Source: an uncultured Buttiauxella sp.
GTDB taxonomy: Bacteria > Pseudomonadota > Gammaproteobacteria > Enterobacterales > Enterobacteriaceae
DNA: 64,000 nucleotides
Assembly (NCBI GenBank): GCA_946480445.1
Contig: CAMLJN010000004.1
Location: 62,001 to 126,000, forward strand
Direction of reading: 5' to 3'
Under the pieces are notes generated by a model that saw only the letters and a list, made by a program, of their open reading frames with translations, had not been told where the DNA came from and did no database searches. Positions 9,524 through 17,869 of this stretch are shown in pieces. A program made the translations under genes and the position numbers. Position 1 is the first letter of the stretch. Each line of letters starts with the position of its first letter.

Positions 9524-9604
9524 ATGACTCGGGGTGCCCTTCTTTGTGAAGGCTGAGAAATACCCGTACCACCTGATCTGGATAATGCCAGCGTAGGGAA
9601 GTCA
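9524..9604 (+). promoter_or_regulatory. TPP riboswitch (THI element) of thiMD
   Basis: Conserved THI-box segments occur in order: ACTCGGGGTGCC at about 9527, GGCTGAGAAATACCCG at 9551, ACCTGATCTGGATAATGCC at 9571 and GCGTAGGGAA at 9591. They fold into the standard three-way junction. It ends about 45 bases before thiM, whose ribosome site (GGCAGGAGC) is the likely target of sequestration when thiamine pyrophosphate binds, as known for E. coli thiM. Confidence 0.96.
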
Positions 9605-9651
9605 GATGCCTGTCAGGACATCCCTTCTTCACGGTCTGGCAGGAGCATAAA

Positions 9652-10440
9652 ATGCAACCTGACCTGCTACCCGGCGACCGCGCCGCCGCTGTTTTACAAA
9701 CTTTACGCCTTGCTTCCCCGTTAGTTCACTGCATGACCAACGATGTGGTGCAATCTTTTACCGCCAACGTATTGCTTGCTTTGGGTGCAGCACCGGCCAT
9801 GGTGACTGAAGCGGAAGAAGCCGCCCAGTTTAGCCCGCAGGCCAGCGCCCTGCTGATCAATATCGGTACGCTTACCGCAGAGCGCGGGCGTGCGATGCTG
9901 GCGGCAGTCCAGGCCGCCAATAAATCGTCCACTCCCTGGGTTCTGGATCCCGTAGCTGTCGGCGCTCTGTCTTTTCGCACTCAGTTTGCTCACCAGCTGC
10001 TTTCTTTTCATCCTGCCGCTATTCGTGGCAACGCTTCTGAGATCCTTGCCCTTGCGGGAGAGCGTTCGGGAGGCCGTGGAGTGGACAGCACCGACGATGC
10101 GCGTAGTGCGCTACCTGCCGCGCAGAACCTTGCCCGTCGCACCGGCGCTATTGTGGTCGTCACGGGCGAACAGGACTATGTGAGCGATGGCGATAAGACT
10201 CTGGCCGTGGCTGGCGGGGGAACCCTTATGACTCGCGTGGTCGGTACCGGCTGTGTATTGTCTGCTGTCGTTGCAGCTTGTTGCGCCTTGTCCGGTTCGC
10301 GGCTGGAGAATGTTGCCGCTGCCTGTCAGATGGTAAAACATGCTGGCGGCATTGCGATTCAGGGCAGTCGAGGCCCGGGGAGTTTTATTCCCGCCTTCCT
10401 CGATGCGTTGTATGGACTGAACGGGGAGGCGCTGGCATGA
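9652..10440 (+). CDS. thiM: Hydroxyethylthiazole kinase
   Basis: A 262-residue enzyme, the same length as E. coli ThiM. It phosphorylates 4-methyl-5-(2-hydroxyethyl)thiazole with ATP in thiamine salvage. Visible motifs are [10 protein letters not shown] near residue 25 (substrate site), the [11 protein letters not shown] segment near 102, RGNASE near 125, [11 protein letters not shown] near 170, and the phosphate-loop [12 protein letters not shown] near 198, whose Cys and Gly residues are typical. Start ATG 9652 follows AGGAGC. It is controlled by the TPP riboswitch just upstream. The stop overlaps the thiD start (ATGA), so the two are translationally coupled. Confidence 0.97.
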   Translation: MQPDLLPGDRAAAVLQTLRLASPLVHCMTNDVVQSFTANVLLALGAAPAMVTEAEEAAQFSPQASALLINIGTLTAERGRAMLAAVQAANKSSTPWVLDPVAVGALSFRTQFAHQLLSFHPAAIRGNASEILALAGERSGGRGVDSTDDARSALPAAQNLARRTGAIVVVTGEQDYVSDGDKTLAVAGGGTLMTRVVGTGCVLSAVVAACCALSGSRLENVAAACQMVKHAGGIAIQGSRGPGSFIPAFLDALYGLNGEALA

Positions 10441-11246
10441 AAGGATTAAAACGCCTCAATGCGCTGACTATTGCAGGCACCGACCCAAGCGGGGGGGCGG
10501 GGATTCAGGCGGATCTGAAAACGTTCTCCGCATTGGGCGCTTATGGCACAACTGTGATCACCGCGCTGGTCGCCCAGAATACCCGTGGCGTGCAGTCCGT
10601 TTATCGCATCGAGTCTGACTTTGTTGCCGCCCAGTTGGACTCCGTGCTCAGCGATGTCCGTATTGATGCCATTAAGATTGGTATGCTGGCTGAAACCGAT
10701 ATTGTCGAAGCCGTCGCCGGGCGCCTGGCGTTTTATCAGGCGCAAAACGTGGTGCTGGATACGGTGATGCTGGCGAAAAGCGGCGATCCGCTGCTTGCTC
10801 CTTCGGCGGTGGAAAGCCTGCGTCGGTGTCTGTTGCCGCAGGTGGCGCTTATTACGCCCAATCTGCCGGAGGCGGCAGCGCTGCTGGATACACTCCAGGC
10901 TAAAAACGAGCGTGAAATGAAAGAGCAGGGTGACGCTTTGTTGGGGATGGGCTGTAAGGCGGTACTGATGAAAGGCGGGCATCTGGAGGATGCTGAAAGT
11001 CCGGACTGGTTGTTTACCCGTGATGGCGCACGGCGTTTTAGCACGCCACGGGTGCAAACCCGGCACACGCATGGCACGGGCTGTACGCTTTCTGCCGCGC
11101 TTGCAGCGCTCCGTCCACGCTTTGATGACTGGCCACAAACCATAGCGGCGGCAAAAAACTGGTTGTTGAAGGCGCTTGAGCAGGCCGACTCATTAGAGGT
11201 GGGGCAGGGTATTGGCCCTGTGCACCATTTTCATCAATGGTGGTGA
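10437..11246 (+). CDS. thiD: Hydroxymethylpyrimidine/phosphomethylpyrimidine kinase
   Basis: A 269-residue ribokinase-fold enzyme that phosphorylates HMP and HMP-phosphate to HMP-PP for thiamine synthesis. The start is the ATG that overlaps the thiM stop, giving [20 protein letters not shown]; the longer frame from 10278 lies inside thiM. The N-terminal [19 protein letters not shown] block binds substrate, KIGML lies near 80, LITPNLPEA near 140, and [13 protein letters not shown] near 209 is the anion-hole/ATP site. The 3' end (from 11078) and its downstream flank are present a second time, damaged, at 13104-13303. Confidence 0.97.
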   Translation: MKGLKRLNALTIAGTDPSGGAGIQADLKTFSALGAYGTTVITALVAQNTRGVQSVYRIESDFVAAQLDSVLSDVRIDAIKIGMLAETDIVEAVAGRLAFYQAQNVVLDTVMLAKSGDPLLAPSAVESLRRCLLPQVALITPNLPEAAALLDTLQAKNEREMKEQGDALLGMGCKAVLMKGGHLEDAESPDWLFTRDGARRFSTPRVQTRHTHGTGCTLSAALAALRPRFDDWPQTIAAAKNWLLKALEQADSLEVGQGIGPVHHFHQWW

Positions 11247-11710
11247 GGGAATAACCAGCCCGTTGCGGTTCGCTTTGTAAGCGATGGTCGTATTTCTTCA
11301 CCAAAGAGCGGCTGCTGAGATACCGGGCCGTAAATTAACAGAAGAACATGGGGCAGCAGTATTTAAGCTCCATGGGCTCTGTTCCGGCCCGGATTCGCCT
11401 CTGGCTCGTCTGCAACCGTGCATAGGTCAATATTGAAACATCCTCCTGAATTTCAGCGGTTCTCATGGTCACGCAGCTGGAAGCTGTTTTATGAGTCGCA
11501 GGTGGTTATCTGTTACTGAGAATAAAAAAGACTGCTGTTTTTAGGATTGTGGATTGCTCTGTGTTCTGGTTTTTTTCTGATGCCGCCAGGAATGGATTTT
11601 CTCCGCATTCCAGCACTCTTCAGCTGATGAAATGTCAATCAAAATGCTACATTTAATTATGGTAACGAGTTACTATACAAAGAGTGGTTCTATAAACGGA
11701 GGTGATTGGC
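11247..11710. other. Left part of the inserted segment after thiD
   Basis: The first ~57 bases (to about 11303) match the sequence after the second, damaged thiD tail at 13245-13303, so they are the original thiD downstream flank. From about 11304 the sequence is different and increasingly A/T-rich. It holds no recognisable gene. A run of T-rich sequence and a TATACA-type hexamer near 11678 may provide the promoter of the small gene that follows. Confidence 0.5.
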
Positions 11711-12040
11711 ATGGATAAAGTGAAAATTCATAATATTTTATTTTCGCTTGGCTTTACTAAAAAGGAAAATGCATTTATAACGCATTGGGTTGAAAAGGAG
11801 GGGGTGTCTTATCTTGTTATATTAAGGCAGCTAAGGAGGGCGTTTTTTGGAGGCGTTTTTTTGAGGTTTTTGATTTTTGCCTTCTGCGTTATGAGTTATA
11901 TTAATGATAGAGGTGATTCTTTCTATGGGATTGCTTTTGTTAGTGTCTTTTCATTTTGTGTGCTTGAGTTTTTCGCCCCTTTTAAAGTTGGGGCGAAAAT
12001 TGTCATAAATTATAATAAAATTAAAAATCAGTTGGAATGA
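11711..12040 (+). CDS. Small two-helix membrane protein, possible partner/immunity of the DUF4225 protein
   Basis: A 109-residue protein. It has a soluble, basic N-terminal half (MDKVKIHNILFSLGFTKKEN) and two hydrophobic helices at about 50-68 (GGVFLRFLIFAFCVMSYI) and 74-92 (FYGIAFVSVFSFCVLEFF), then a short Lys-rich tail. GGAGGT lies about 9 bases before ATG 11711, which is a better start than GTG 11702. Codon use is A/T-rich. Its end overlaps the end of the convergent DUF4225 gene by 13 bases. Membrane localisation is seen; protection against the neighbour's product is inferred only from adjacency. No family is recognised. Confidence 0.6.
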   Translation: MDKVKIHNILFSLGFTKKENAFITHWVEKEGVSYLVILRQLRRAFFGGVFLRFLIFAFCVMSYINDRGDSFYGIAFVSVFSFCVLEFFAPFKVGAKIVINYNKIKNQLE

Positions 12041-12825
12041 TAATTCTCTGCAACTGATTTGAGCACAACTCCATCACCAACCCCTTCAATAAGTAATGCG
12101 TTTGTGCTCATGTTTTTATAATTTCTTAAGAAATCAGACGGCAAGTGTCTGAATAATCGCCATGCGTCAGGTTTCATTATTTGCCTTGCAAGGCCGTATC
12201 CTGACAAGCCAAGATCCATGCCGCTGTATGCCAGGAGTCCGGCTTTTTCACTGAATCCTATAAACTCAGCAGCGCTTATGTAACCTTTTTTCACTGTACC
12301 CATCGTGTCAGAACGCCCTGTCGCGATATTGGTTGTTCCCTCATAAAGCCCATTAACCCCGTGCAAAATCAGTAGCGAACCAGCAGTAAGCCCTATTATA
12401 TTTCCATGAGTCATAGAAGCTATGGTTATGCCCACACCAGCTATCATCTGAAATCCGCTCAGAACAACGCCAACACCATTAATCACATAGCCCCACGTGT
12501 CCAGTTTATTCACCAGTTGCGCGGCAACAACAACTTTAGCTCTGCCCATTCTTAGTGCGATATTTTGTTGTTCGATAAATTTTTTTTCTTCCCTGAGGTT
12601 CGATAAACACTCTTTACATTCTCGCTCATTCTTTGCAGTTGTTATCTGCTTTATTTGTGTATCAATAAATTTATCTATTTCGTTATTGAAGTTAAGACGG
12701 GGGAATAAGGTTTTAAGATGTTGTGAAGACATTTGCCTGGCATAACTCCGGAGACTGTTTGCCTCTCGCTGAGCAAGCACAAGGTAATAGCTGTTAAGTC
12801 GTTTTTTATCCAGATAGTTATCCAT
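12028..12825 (-). CDS. DUF4225-domain protein, candidate toxin with a membrane-active front half
   Basis: A 265-residue protein. Residues 1-100 are a charged helical region with a Cys pair (ECKECLS). About 112-170 is a Gly-rich hydrophobic hairpin: GVGVVLSGFQMIAGVGITIA, then a HGVNGLYEG motif and TGR. A second small-residue region follows, with SGMDLGLSGYGLA near 210, and the C-terminal ~50 residues are soluble. This fits what I recall of DUF4225 (enterobacterial and pseudomonad, function not established). AGGA lies upstream of ATG 12825. The hydrophobic layout parallels that of the RNase A-like toxin at 16341. A toxin role is an inference; no catalytic residues can be named. Confidence 0.7.
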   Translation of the reverse strand: MDNYLDKKRLNSYYLVLAQREANSLRSYARQMSSQHLKTLFPRLNFNNEIDKFIDTQIKQITTAKNERECKECLSNLREEKKFIEQQNIALRMGRAKVVVAAQLVNKLDTWGYVINGVGVVLSGFQMIAGVGITIASMTHGNIIGLTAGSLLILHGVNGLYEGTTNIATGRSDTMGTVKKGYISAAEFIGFSEKAGLLAYSGMDLGLSGYGLARQIMKPDAWRLFRHLPSDFLRNYKNMSTNALLIEGVGDGVVLKSVAENYHSN

Positions 12826-13031
12826 AACGCGGATCCTGTAGAACAGTTTGTGTAGAGAGGAACAGAATCTTGACGGTATAGCACAATGGAACAGGAGACG
12901 GCACAGGCAAAAGTTTTGACTTTACATAACCCTGGCGTGTAGGTTTCTGAGCATGGCATATCTCGCCTGCAGATAAATAACCTGATTTAACCTGCCCGTG
13001 AGCGGGGTTTTATTGTCTGAAATTCACGGCG
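12826..13031. other. Upstream region of the DUF4225 gene, with a terminator-like hairpin
   Basis: Contains the presumed promoter of the minus-strand DUF4225 gene. At about 12994-13012 a GCCCG/CGGGG hairpin followed by TTTTATT would act as a plus-strand terminator, but no plus-strand gene precedes it, so it may have come with the foreign flank that begins at 13032. Confidence 0.4.
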
Positions 13032-13109
13032 CACCGGATTCCGTTCCTCGCTACGCTGAATGACAACGAAACGCTAAATTACCCAACCCGTTACGGCCAG
13101 ACTCTGTAC
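13032..13109 (+). pseudogene. Internal fragment of a diverged fbaB
   Basis: Twenty-six codons can be read in frame as HRIPFLATLNDNE then TLNYPTRYGQTLY. They align without gaps with [13 protein letters not shown] then [13 protein letters not shown] of the intact fbaB (13824-13901). About 21 of 78 bases differ, many of them at third codon positions, so this is not a recent copy of the local gene but a piece of another species' fbaB. It stops abruptly at CTGTACG, where thiD-like sequence begins. Confidence 0.85.
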
Positions 13110-13303
13110 GCTTTCTGCCGCGCTAGCAGCGCACAAACCATGGCGGCGGCAAAAAACTGGCTGTCGAAGCCGCTTGAGCAGGCCGACTTATTGGAGGTGG
13201 GGCAGGGGCGTGGCCCTGTGCACCATTTTCATCAATGGTGGTGAGGGAATAACCAGCCCGTGATGGCTCGCTTTGTAAGCGGTGACCGTTTTTCGTTACA
13301 AAA
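13104..13303 (+). pseudogene. Damaged duplicate of the thiD 3' end and downstream flank
   Basis: From CTGTACGCTTTCTGCC this repeats the end of thiD (from 11087) at high identity through the common stop codon and about 57 bases beyond it. A 25-base deletion after GCAGCGC shifts the frame relative to thiD. The junction with the preceding fbaB fragment falls in the 8-base word CTGTACGC, which both genes contain at that point. It is a non-coding scar marking the right end of the insertion. Confidence 0.9.
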
Positions 13304-13448
13304 GAACTGTATTGGAAATGCGCAATAAGGTGGCAAAGACGGCGACTCGGGGCCAGTATTGTGTTTGCTCCAGGCGCAAGCGGTGCCGGGGCAAGGAAAT
13401 TTTCATTCTCAGCGGGCAGGCTGCCCGCTGACCAGACGGGAGCAGAGT

Positions 13449-14501
13449 ATGACCGATATTGCGCAGTTGCTTGGCAAAGACGCCGACGGCCTATTACAGC
13501 ATCGTTGTATGACAATTCCGGCAGACCAGCTTTACCTGCCCGGCGCGGATTATGTGGATCGCGTGATGGTGGACAACAATCGCCCGCCAGCGGTTCTGCG
13601 AAATATGCAGACGCTGTATAACACCGGGCGCCTGGCGGGCACGGGCTACCTTTCTATTTTGCCCGTTGACCAGGGCGTGGAGCACTCCGCGGGCGCGTCT
13701 TTTGCGGCAAATCCTCTCTATTTCGATCCAAAAAACATTGTGGAACTGGCGATTGAAGCTGGCTGTAACTGTGTCGCTTCTACCTATGGCGTGCTGGCAT
13801 CGGTATCCCGCCGTTATGCACACCGCATCCCCTTCCTTGTTAAGCTCAATCATAACGAGACGTTGAGTTATCCAACTACCTACGATCAGACGCTGTACGC
13901 AAGCGTTGAGCAGGCTTTCAATATAGGAGCCGTGGCCGTGGGGGCGACAATTTACTTTGGTTCGCCGGAATCACGTCGCCAGATCGAGGAGATCTCCAGT
14001 GCCTTTGAACGGGCGCATGAGCTGGGCCTGGTGACCGTGCTGTGGGCCTATTTACGCAACCCGGACTTCAAAAGGGACGGCGTGGACTATCACGTCAGCG
14101 CGGACTTAACCGGGCAGGCAAACCATCTGGCTGCCACCATCGGCGCCGATATTGTGAAGCAGAAAATGGCCGAGAATAACGGCGGCTATAAAGCGGTAAA
14201 CTTCGGTTATACCGACGACCGGGTATACAGCAAACTGACCAGCGATAACCCCATCGACCTTGTGCGTTATCAGCTTGCCAACTGCTATATGGGTCGCGCG
14301 GGGCTTATTAACTCCGGTGGTGCTGCGGGCGGGGAAACCGACCTTGCCGATGCGGTGCGCACGGCGGTTATCAATAAGCGAGCGGGCGGTATGGGATTAA
14401 TTCTTGGGCGCAAGGCCTTTAAAAAATCCATGTCCGAAGGCGTGAAGCTAATCAATGCCGTGCAGGATGTGTATCTGGATACGAAGGTGACCGTCGCCTG
14501 A
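13449..14501 (+). CDS. fbaB: Class I fructose-bisphosphate aldolase
   Basis: A 350-residue enzyme, the same length as E. coli FbaB (DhnA family). It cleaves fructose 1,6-bisphosphate through a Schiff-base lysine and is used mainly in gluconeogenesis. Start ATG 13449 ([16 protein letters not shown]) follows GGGAGCAG; the frame is open 30 codons further upstream but without similarity. Blocks seen are [17 protein letters not shown] near 75, [14 protein letters not shown] near 130, the probable Schiff-base Lys in [11 protein letters not shown] near 236, and [11 protein letters not shown] near 290. The insertion scar lies immediately upstream, so its promoter region has been rebuilt by recombination. 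Confidence 0.96.
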   Translation: MTDIAQLLGKDADGLLQHRCMTIPADQLYLPGADYVDRVMVDNNRPPAVLRNMQTLYNTGRLAGTGYLSILPVDQGVEHSAGASFAANPLYFDPKNIVELAIEAGCNCVASTYGVLASVSRRYAHRIPFLVKLNHNETLSYPTTYDQTLYASVEQAFNIGAVAVGATIYFGSPESRRQIEEISSAFERAHELGLVTVLWAYLRNPDFKRDGVDYHVSADLTGQANHLAATIGADIVKQKMAENNGGYKAVNFGYTDDRVYSKLTSDNPIDLVRYQLANCYMGRAGLINSGGAAGGETDLADAVRTAVINKRAGGMGLILGRKAFKKSMSEGVKLINAVQDVYLDTKVTVA

Positions 14502-14504
14502 TGT

Positions 14505-14535
14505 TTCGCCCTTCCTGCTAACGGAGGGGCGAATT
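14505..14535. terminator. Bidirectional terminator between fbaB and yegS
   Basis: An imperfect hairpin, TTCGCCC-TTCC against GGA-GGGGCGAA, is followed by TTTCC. It lies just after fbaB and before the end of convergent yegS. Confidence 0.55.
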
Positions 14536-14547
14536 TCCGCCCGTGAG

Positions 14548-15447
14548 CTAGCCCAGCAGCGGGCAGTTAGGGGGCAGACGGCAGCTCAGCGCATTGGGAT
14601 GAAGCTCGATGCGGAACTCTTTGCCTTTCAGCGGTTCGCCGTCGAGGTTGAACGTAATTTCATGGGGCGCGCTGATAGCAAACCAGGATGACTGGCCGTC
14701 GATAACGTTAGGACTCTCTTCCGGCCGGGTTAGCGTGGTTAATAACGCAGGCAGCAGCTCTTCGCCGGTAAAAATACGCAGGTCCAGCAGACCATCGTTG
14801 ATCAGTGCCTGGGGGCAAAGCTGTTGCCCGCCGCCTGCCTGACGACCGTTACCGATACCAATCACCAGCGCGTCACCTTCCCAGGAAAAGTTTTCCCCGC
14901 GAATTTCGCAGCGATCCGGTTTTAAAGTGTCGATGCGTAGCAGGCCGTGAATAAAGTACGACACACCGCCGAGTGCGGATTTTAGTTTTTCCGGTGTTTC
15001 AGTGGTAATACGAGTGCCGAAGCCGCCGGTAGCCATGTTGATAAAGAAGGCGCTTTTATTGACTTCGACCAGATCGATATCAAAAGCACGGCCGACCATC
15101 GCCAGCTGTAAAGCCTTATCCAGCTCGGCCGGAATACCAATGCTGGTAGCAAAATCGTTCGCTGTGCCCAGAGGCAAGATCCCCAGCGCAGGACGCCTGT
15201 CCGGACTACGCTGGGCCAGCGCCGTCGCCACTTCATTGATGGTGCCGTCACCGCCGCCTGCAACCACGGTATCCACACCCAGTTCGATTGCCTCGTCCAC
15301 ATAGCGGACGGCATCACCCTGTTCCCAGGTGACGCGGATATGCAGCGTGTAACCTTCTTCACGCATCACCCTTACCGCGCTGCGCAATTCTGGATTGTTG
15401 GCACCCTTGCCATTGAGGATCACAAGCGTGATCGGAAACTTCTCCAT
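14548..15447 (-). CDS. yegS: YegS lipid kinase
   Basis: A 299-residue member of the diacylglycerol/sphingosine kinase superfamily; E. coli YegS phosphorylates phosphatidylglycerol in vitro. The nucleotide-binding [14 protein letters not shown] motif lies near residue 64 and [13 protein letters not shown] near 90. The C-terminal beta-sandwich contains [20 protein letters not shown], near 186, and the late [10 protein letters not shown] motif. The length and start ([20 protein letters not shown]) match the family. It is monocistronic and convergent with fbaB. The prophage attL site is about 80 bases upstream of its start. Confidence 0.95.
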   Translation of the reverse strand: MEKFPITLVILNGKGANNPELRSAVRVMREEGYTLHIRVTWEQGDAVRYVDEAIELGVDTVVAGGGDGTINEVATALAQRSPDRRPALGILPLGTANDFATSIGIPAELDKALQLAMVGRAFDIDLVEVNKSAFFINMATGGFGTRITTETPEKLKSALGGVSYFIHGLLRIDTLKPDRCEIRGENFSWEGDALVIGIGNGRQAGGGQQLCPQALINDGLLDLRIFTGEELLPALLTTLTRPEESPNVIDGQSSWFAISAPHEITFNLDGEPLKGKEFRIELHPNALSCRLPPNCPLLG

Positions 15448-15525
15448 GGTTTACCTCAGGAAGTACAAGTGTGAAGAAAGTGTATCTTATGTCGGGAAAG
15501 GGTGGGTAAGAACAGGCTTAATTAG

Positions 15526-15551
15526 CGCAAAAAAGAAGGCCTGCGTAAGGG
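15526..15551. repeat. Left attachment repeat (attL)
   Basis: Matches 20133-20158 in 25 of 26 positions; the sole difference is T versus C at base 21. It is adjacent to the end of the integrase remnant. Read on the minus strand, the CAGGC part pairs with GCCTG near 15560 to form a hairpin followed by a CTTCTTTTTT run, so it can also end integrase transcription. Confidence 0.85.
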
Positions 15552-15621
15552 CCTTTTACAGGCTTTCAGCGGTGCAATACGGGTTTGAGTGACACTCAGG
15601 ACCCCTGAAAACCATTAATAG

Positions 15622-16032
15622 TTACTCAGCTGTGGACACTGTGTGGACGTTTTCCGCCTCAGTTCCTCCGCGCAATGGGTTAAGCATTACCGCATCCTGT
15701 AGGTATTCGGGCGCAAAGTGTGCGTAGGTCATTGTCTGCTCAATTCGCGAGTGTCGGAGTATCCTCTGTAGCGTGTTAATACTCCCTCCGTTAATCATAA
15801 AATGAGTGGCAAAACTGTGTCGGAGTGCGTGTGTCGCTTGACCTGGTGATAAATCAGGTTTTACGTCCTTTGGCACTCGCCTGAATGAGTCATAAGAGGC
15901 ATCAGGAAACAATAAACTACGCTTGCAGCTAAGAATCATCTTGCTAACTTCTGTGGATACCGGAACGGTGCGCGGCCTGTTTGTTTTGGTTTTAACAGAA
16001 GTGACCCGGTTGCTGATGAGTGGTCGGGAAAT
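15622..16032 (-). pseudogene. C-terminal remnant of a P2-type tyrosine integrase
   Basis: The open frame from about 16032 down to 15622 encodes the end of a phage integrase. It includes the strand segment NRPRTVPVSTEVSKMI, the catalytic HALRHSFATHF box (His and Arg), a second conserved His in LRHSRIEQT, and the nucleophile Tyr in the MTYAHFAPEYL region. Upstream of about 16032 the frame is closed by a TGA and similarity ends, so the N-terminal arm-binding and core domains are gone. The ATG at 15939 is internal. The end lies 70 bases from attL, as expected for P2 int. Confidence 0.85.
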
Positions 16033-16340
16033 TCAACTCAGACGGAATGGGCTTTATGAAATGCTTTAATTCAAACGGATAATTACGGCAGGCTGTGTGA
16101 TATCAGCCATCCGAAATTTGAGGTGTCAAGCCCGGTCAATATTCCGAAATTTCCAGATAAAATATCACTGGCACACACTCTGTAAGCGTAACGCCGCCGG
16201 TGCTGAAACTTGCTTTAAGGGCAGGCGGCGTTAAATAACGAGCGATACGAACCAGGCGTTAGTCTGGTGAGTCATTATTGACCCTGCTTCTGATGGGTAA
16301 TAACCTCGCGATTAGCTGCTGAGTGATAAAGGGAGTTTAT
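16033..16340. other. Unassigned prophage segment before the toxin gene
   Basis: About 300 bases without a complete gene. A short plus-strand frame reads HPKFEVSSPVNIPKFPD before a stop near 16185 and may be the tail of a lost gene, not recognised. A GCCGCC/GGCGGC inverted repeat around 16192-16230 could be that gene's terminator. The toxin gene promoter is probably at the end of this stretch. Confidence 0.4.
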
Positions 16341-17153
16341 ATGCAAACCGAGGAAGGGCTTACCGTTACGTTATCTCCGGTACAGATGGCCGCTATATTG
16401 CGAGGTAAAACTGTCAGCGAAGGGGAAACAATGAGTAACCGTCTATGGGGCGGTCTGGGCGTTGTTAGCGGCGTTGTTGAAATGTTCGGTGCAGGCGTTT
16501 TGTGCGTGGTTCCTGAACCCACAATGCTATCAAAAGCGGGATGTGTTGTTGTTGGCTCTCATAGTTTCGATACCATAACAGCATCATTTAAGCAGGTGAT
16601 TACTGGTAAACAGGCCGTTACAGCAACCGCGCAACTGGCTGAGTTTGCAGCTACCGGACTTGGTGCAAGTCCTGATGTTGCGTATAAAGTTGGTGTTACT
16701 GTTGATCTCGCTGTTCCGTTTGCATTTGCAAGCGCAGCAGGTGCCGCTAGAGTTGGCTCAGTGTATTCTGGCCGTATTCGTCTGCTGGAGCATGAAGGCG
16801 GTAAGCTGGGGCATACAATTGTGCGGCATATTGGTCAAACTCCAGAGCAAATGATTACTCGCGTCTCAACTGCGAGACTTTCTCGGGTTAGTAGCTTTAA
16901 TAGTATAAAACAGGCTGAGTTATTGATATCAGAAGTTCTTTCAGTAAATCGCGGTCAATTAACCGGCGCATTAAAACATATGCTTCCCGAAGCTAAATTA
17001 CCTCTAGAATACCGCTTCCCTTATTCTGTTGGAACGTATATTAATAGAGGCTCTACGGAAGTCAAAAAAGCCTATACTGTTCGGGTGATAATTAAAGCCA
17101 GACGCTATGGTGATAAAACCTACTTCATTTTGACAGCATACCCGGCACCATAA
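16341..17153 (+). CDS. RNase A-like toxin with hydrophobic translocation-type N-terminal domain
   Basis: A 270-residue protein. Residues ~1-20 contain LTVTLSPVQMAAILRGK. About 30-140 is Gly/Ala/Val-rich and hydrophobic (NRLWGGLGVVSGVVEMFG, then a TGK motif and VDLAVPF). The last ~120 residues match the bacterial RNase A-like domain of CdiA-CT toxins: GHTIVRHIGQT at 157-167 with probable catalytic His163, SSFNS, and the ending FILTAYP with Thr265 and Tyr267. These positions parallel the His and Thr/Tyr reported for the Yersinia kristensenii toxin. AAGGGAG precedes ATG 16341. An immunity gene follows by 7 bases. It would cleave RNA in target bacteria. There is no CdiA filament or signal peptide, so the delivery route is unknown. 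Confidence 0.85.
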   Translation: MQTEEGLTVTLSPVQMAAILRGKTVSEGETMSNRLWGGLGVVSGVVEMFGAGVLCVVPEPTMLSKAGCVVVGSHSFDTITASFKQVITGKQAVTATAQLAEFAATGLGASPDVAYKVGVTVDLAVPFAFASAAGAARVGSVYSGRIRLLEHEGGKLGHTIVRHIGQTPEQMITRVSTARLSRVSSFNSIKQAELLISEVLSVNRGQLTGALKHMLPEAKLPLEYRFPYSVGTYINRGSTEVKKAYTVRVIIKARRYGDKTYFILTAYPAP

Positions 17154-17160
17154 GGTACTT

Positions 17161-17499
17161 ATGAATACTGATTCCAGCAAACCATGCGAACTTGATACAT
17201 TAGTTATTGTTTACTTCGGGCAAGATTGCGATCTCATTGATGAAGATTGTGATTTCAATAAGTTGCTTGATGATTATTTGAATACTTCTACAGAATTTAA
17301 TTTACGAATGCTTCTTGCTAATATTATCGAGATAGAAAATCAATCTGATGGTTATGAAGTGCTTATTGCTCGCTATAGTGGTGAGTTTGCTCCTGACCTT
17401 TGGGATATGACGGCACAGGAGTGGCTTGATGACGTTAAAGCCCGGCTGATAAACTACATGACTGCCAACGGTTACTCGACTGAGCTGTCTCATTTTTAG
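17161..17499 (+). CDS. CdiI-type immunity protein
   Basis: A 112-residue acidic cytoplasmic protein. The segment LDTLVIVYFGQDCDL near residue 12 is the signature of the CdiI_2-type immunity family (YFGQD.DL), and the PDLWDMTAQEWLDDVKARL ending also fits. It lies 7 bases after the toxin gene with no promoter between, so the two are co-transcribed and the product presumably binds and blocks the RNase A-like domain of the neighbour. Codon use is A/T-rich like the toxin tail. Family membership is from recalled pattern; specificity is inferred from pairing. Confidence 0.85.
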   Translation: MNTDSSKPCELDTLVIVYFGQDCDLIDEDCDFNKLLDDYLNTSTEFNLRMLLANIIEIENQSDGYEVLIARYSGEFAPDLWDMTAQEWLDDVKARLINYMTANGYSTELSHF

Positions 17500-17710
17500 T
17501 ATCCGACTTACCAGAACAACGCTGCATCAGAACGATGGAGCTGTCGCGAAACCGGCACTCATAACGCCGCTTTTTTATACCATTTTTCCGCGATATTTCC
17601 GTTTTATGCCGTGCATGCATCAGGTGCATGCGTTTGTTTTCAGGTTTTGCCAGCTAGCGCTCGCGCGGCTCCTGATGCACCTGCATCAAAAGCGATCCGT
17701 TAAGCGGACA

Positions 17711-17740
17711 GGCGTGGCGGGGATGGCATTGCACGCTGGC
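17711..17740. other. P2-like cos site remnant
   Basis: GGCGTGGCGGGGATGGCATT followed by GCACGCTGGC closely resembles the P2 cohesive-end region as I recall it (GGCGAGGCGGGG and GCACTGCGCGCTG). It sits just beyond the end of the portal gene fragment, where cos lies in P2. The surrounding ~350 bases (17500-17870) hold no other gene, apart from a palindromic GCATGCATCAGGTGCATGC sequence near 17611. Confidence 0.65.
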
Positions 17741-17869
17741 GTGGTATTTATTTAATTTAATTAGCGTCTGAGCACGTTCCAGGGGGCGCCGTTGCGCTTG
17801 GGTGTGGTTGTGGTGAGCGGGCGCGTGGCGCGTCTGAGGGCGAAAGGCGAGGGTGAAAAAAGCCGGGGG

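Noticed and set aside
10278-10436. Longer N terminus for thiD
   Set aside because: It lies inside thiM in another frame. The ATG overlapping the thiM stop gives the normal ThiD start.
11304-11700. IS ends or a hidden gene between thiD and the small membrane-protein gene
   Set aside because: No terminal inverted repeats with target duplication, and no coherent reading frame.
17654-17869. Open frame running on from the portal fragment as a real C-terminal extension
   Set aside because: It passes through the cos-like site and is His/Arg/Pro-rich. It is readthrough beyond a lost stop, not a conserved protein part.
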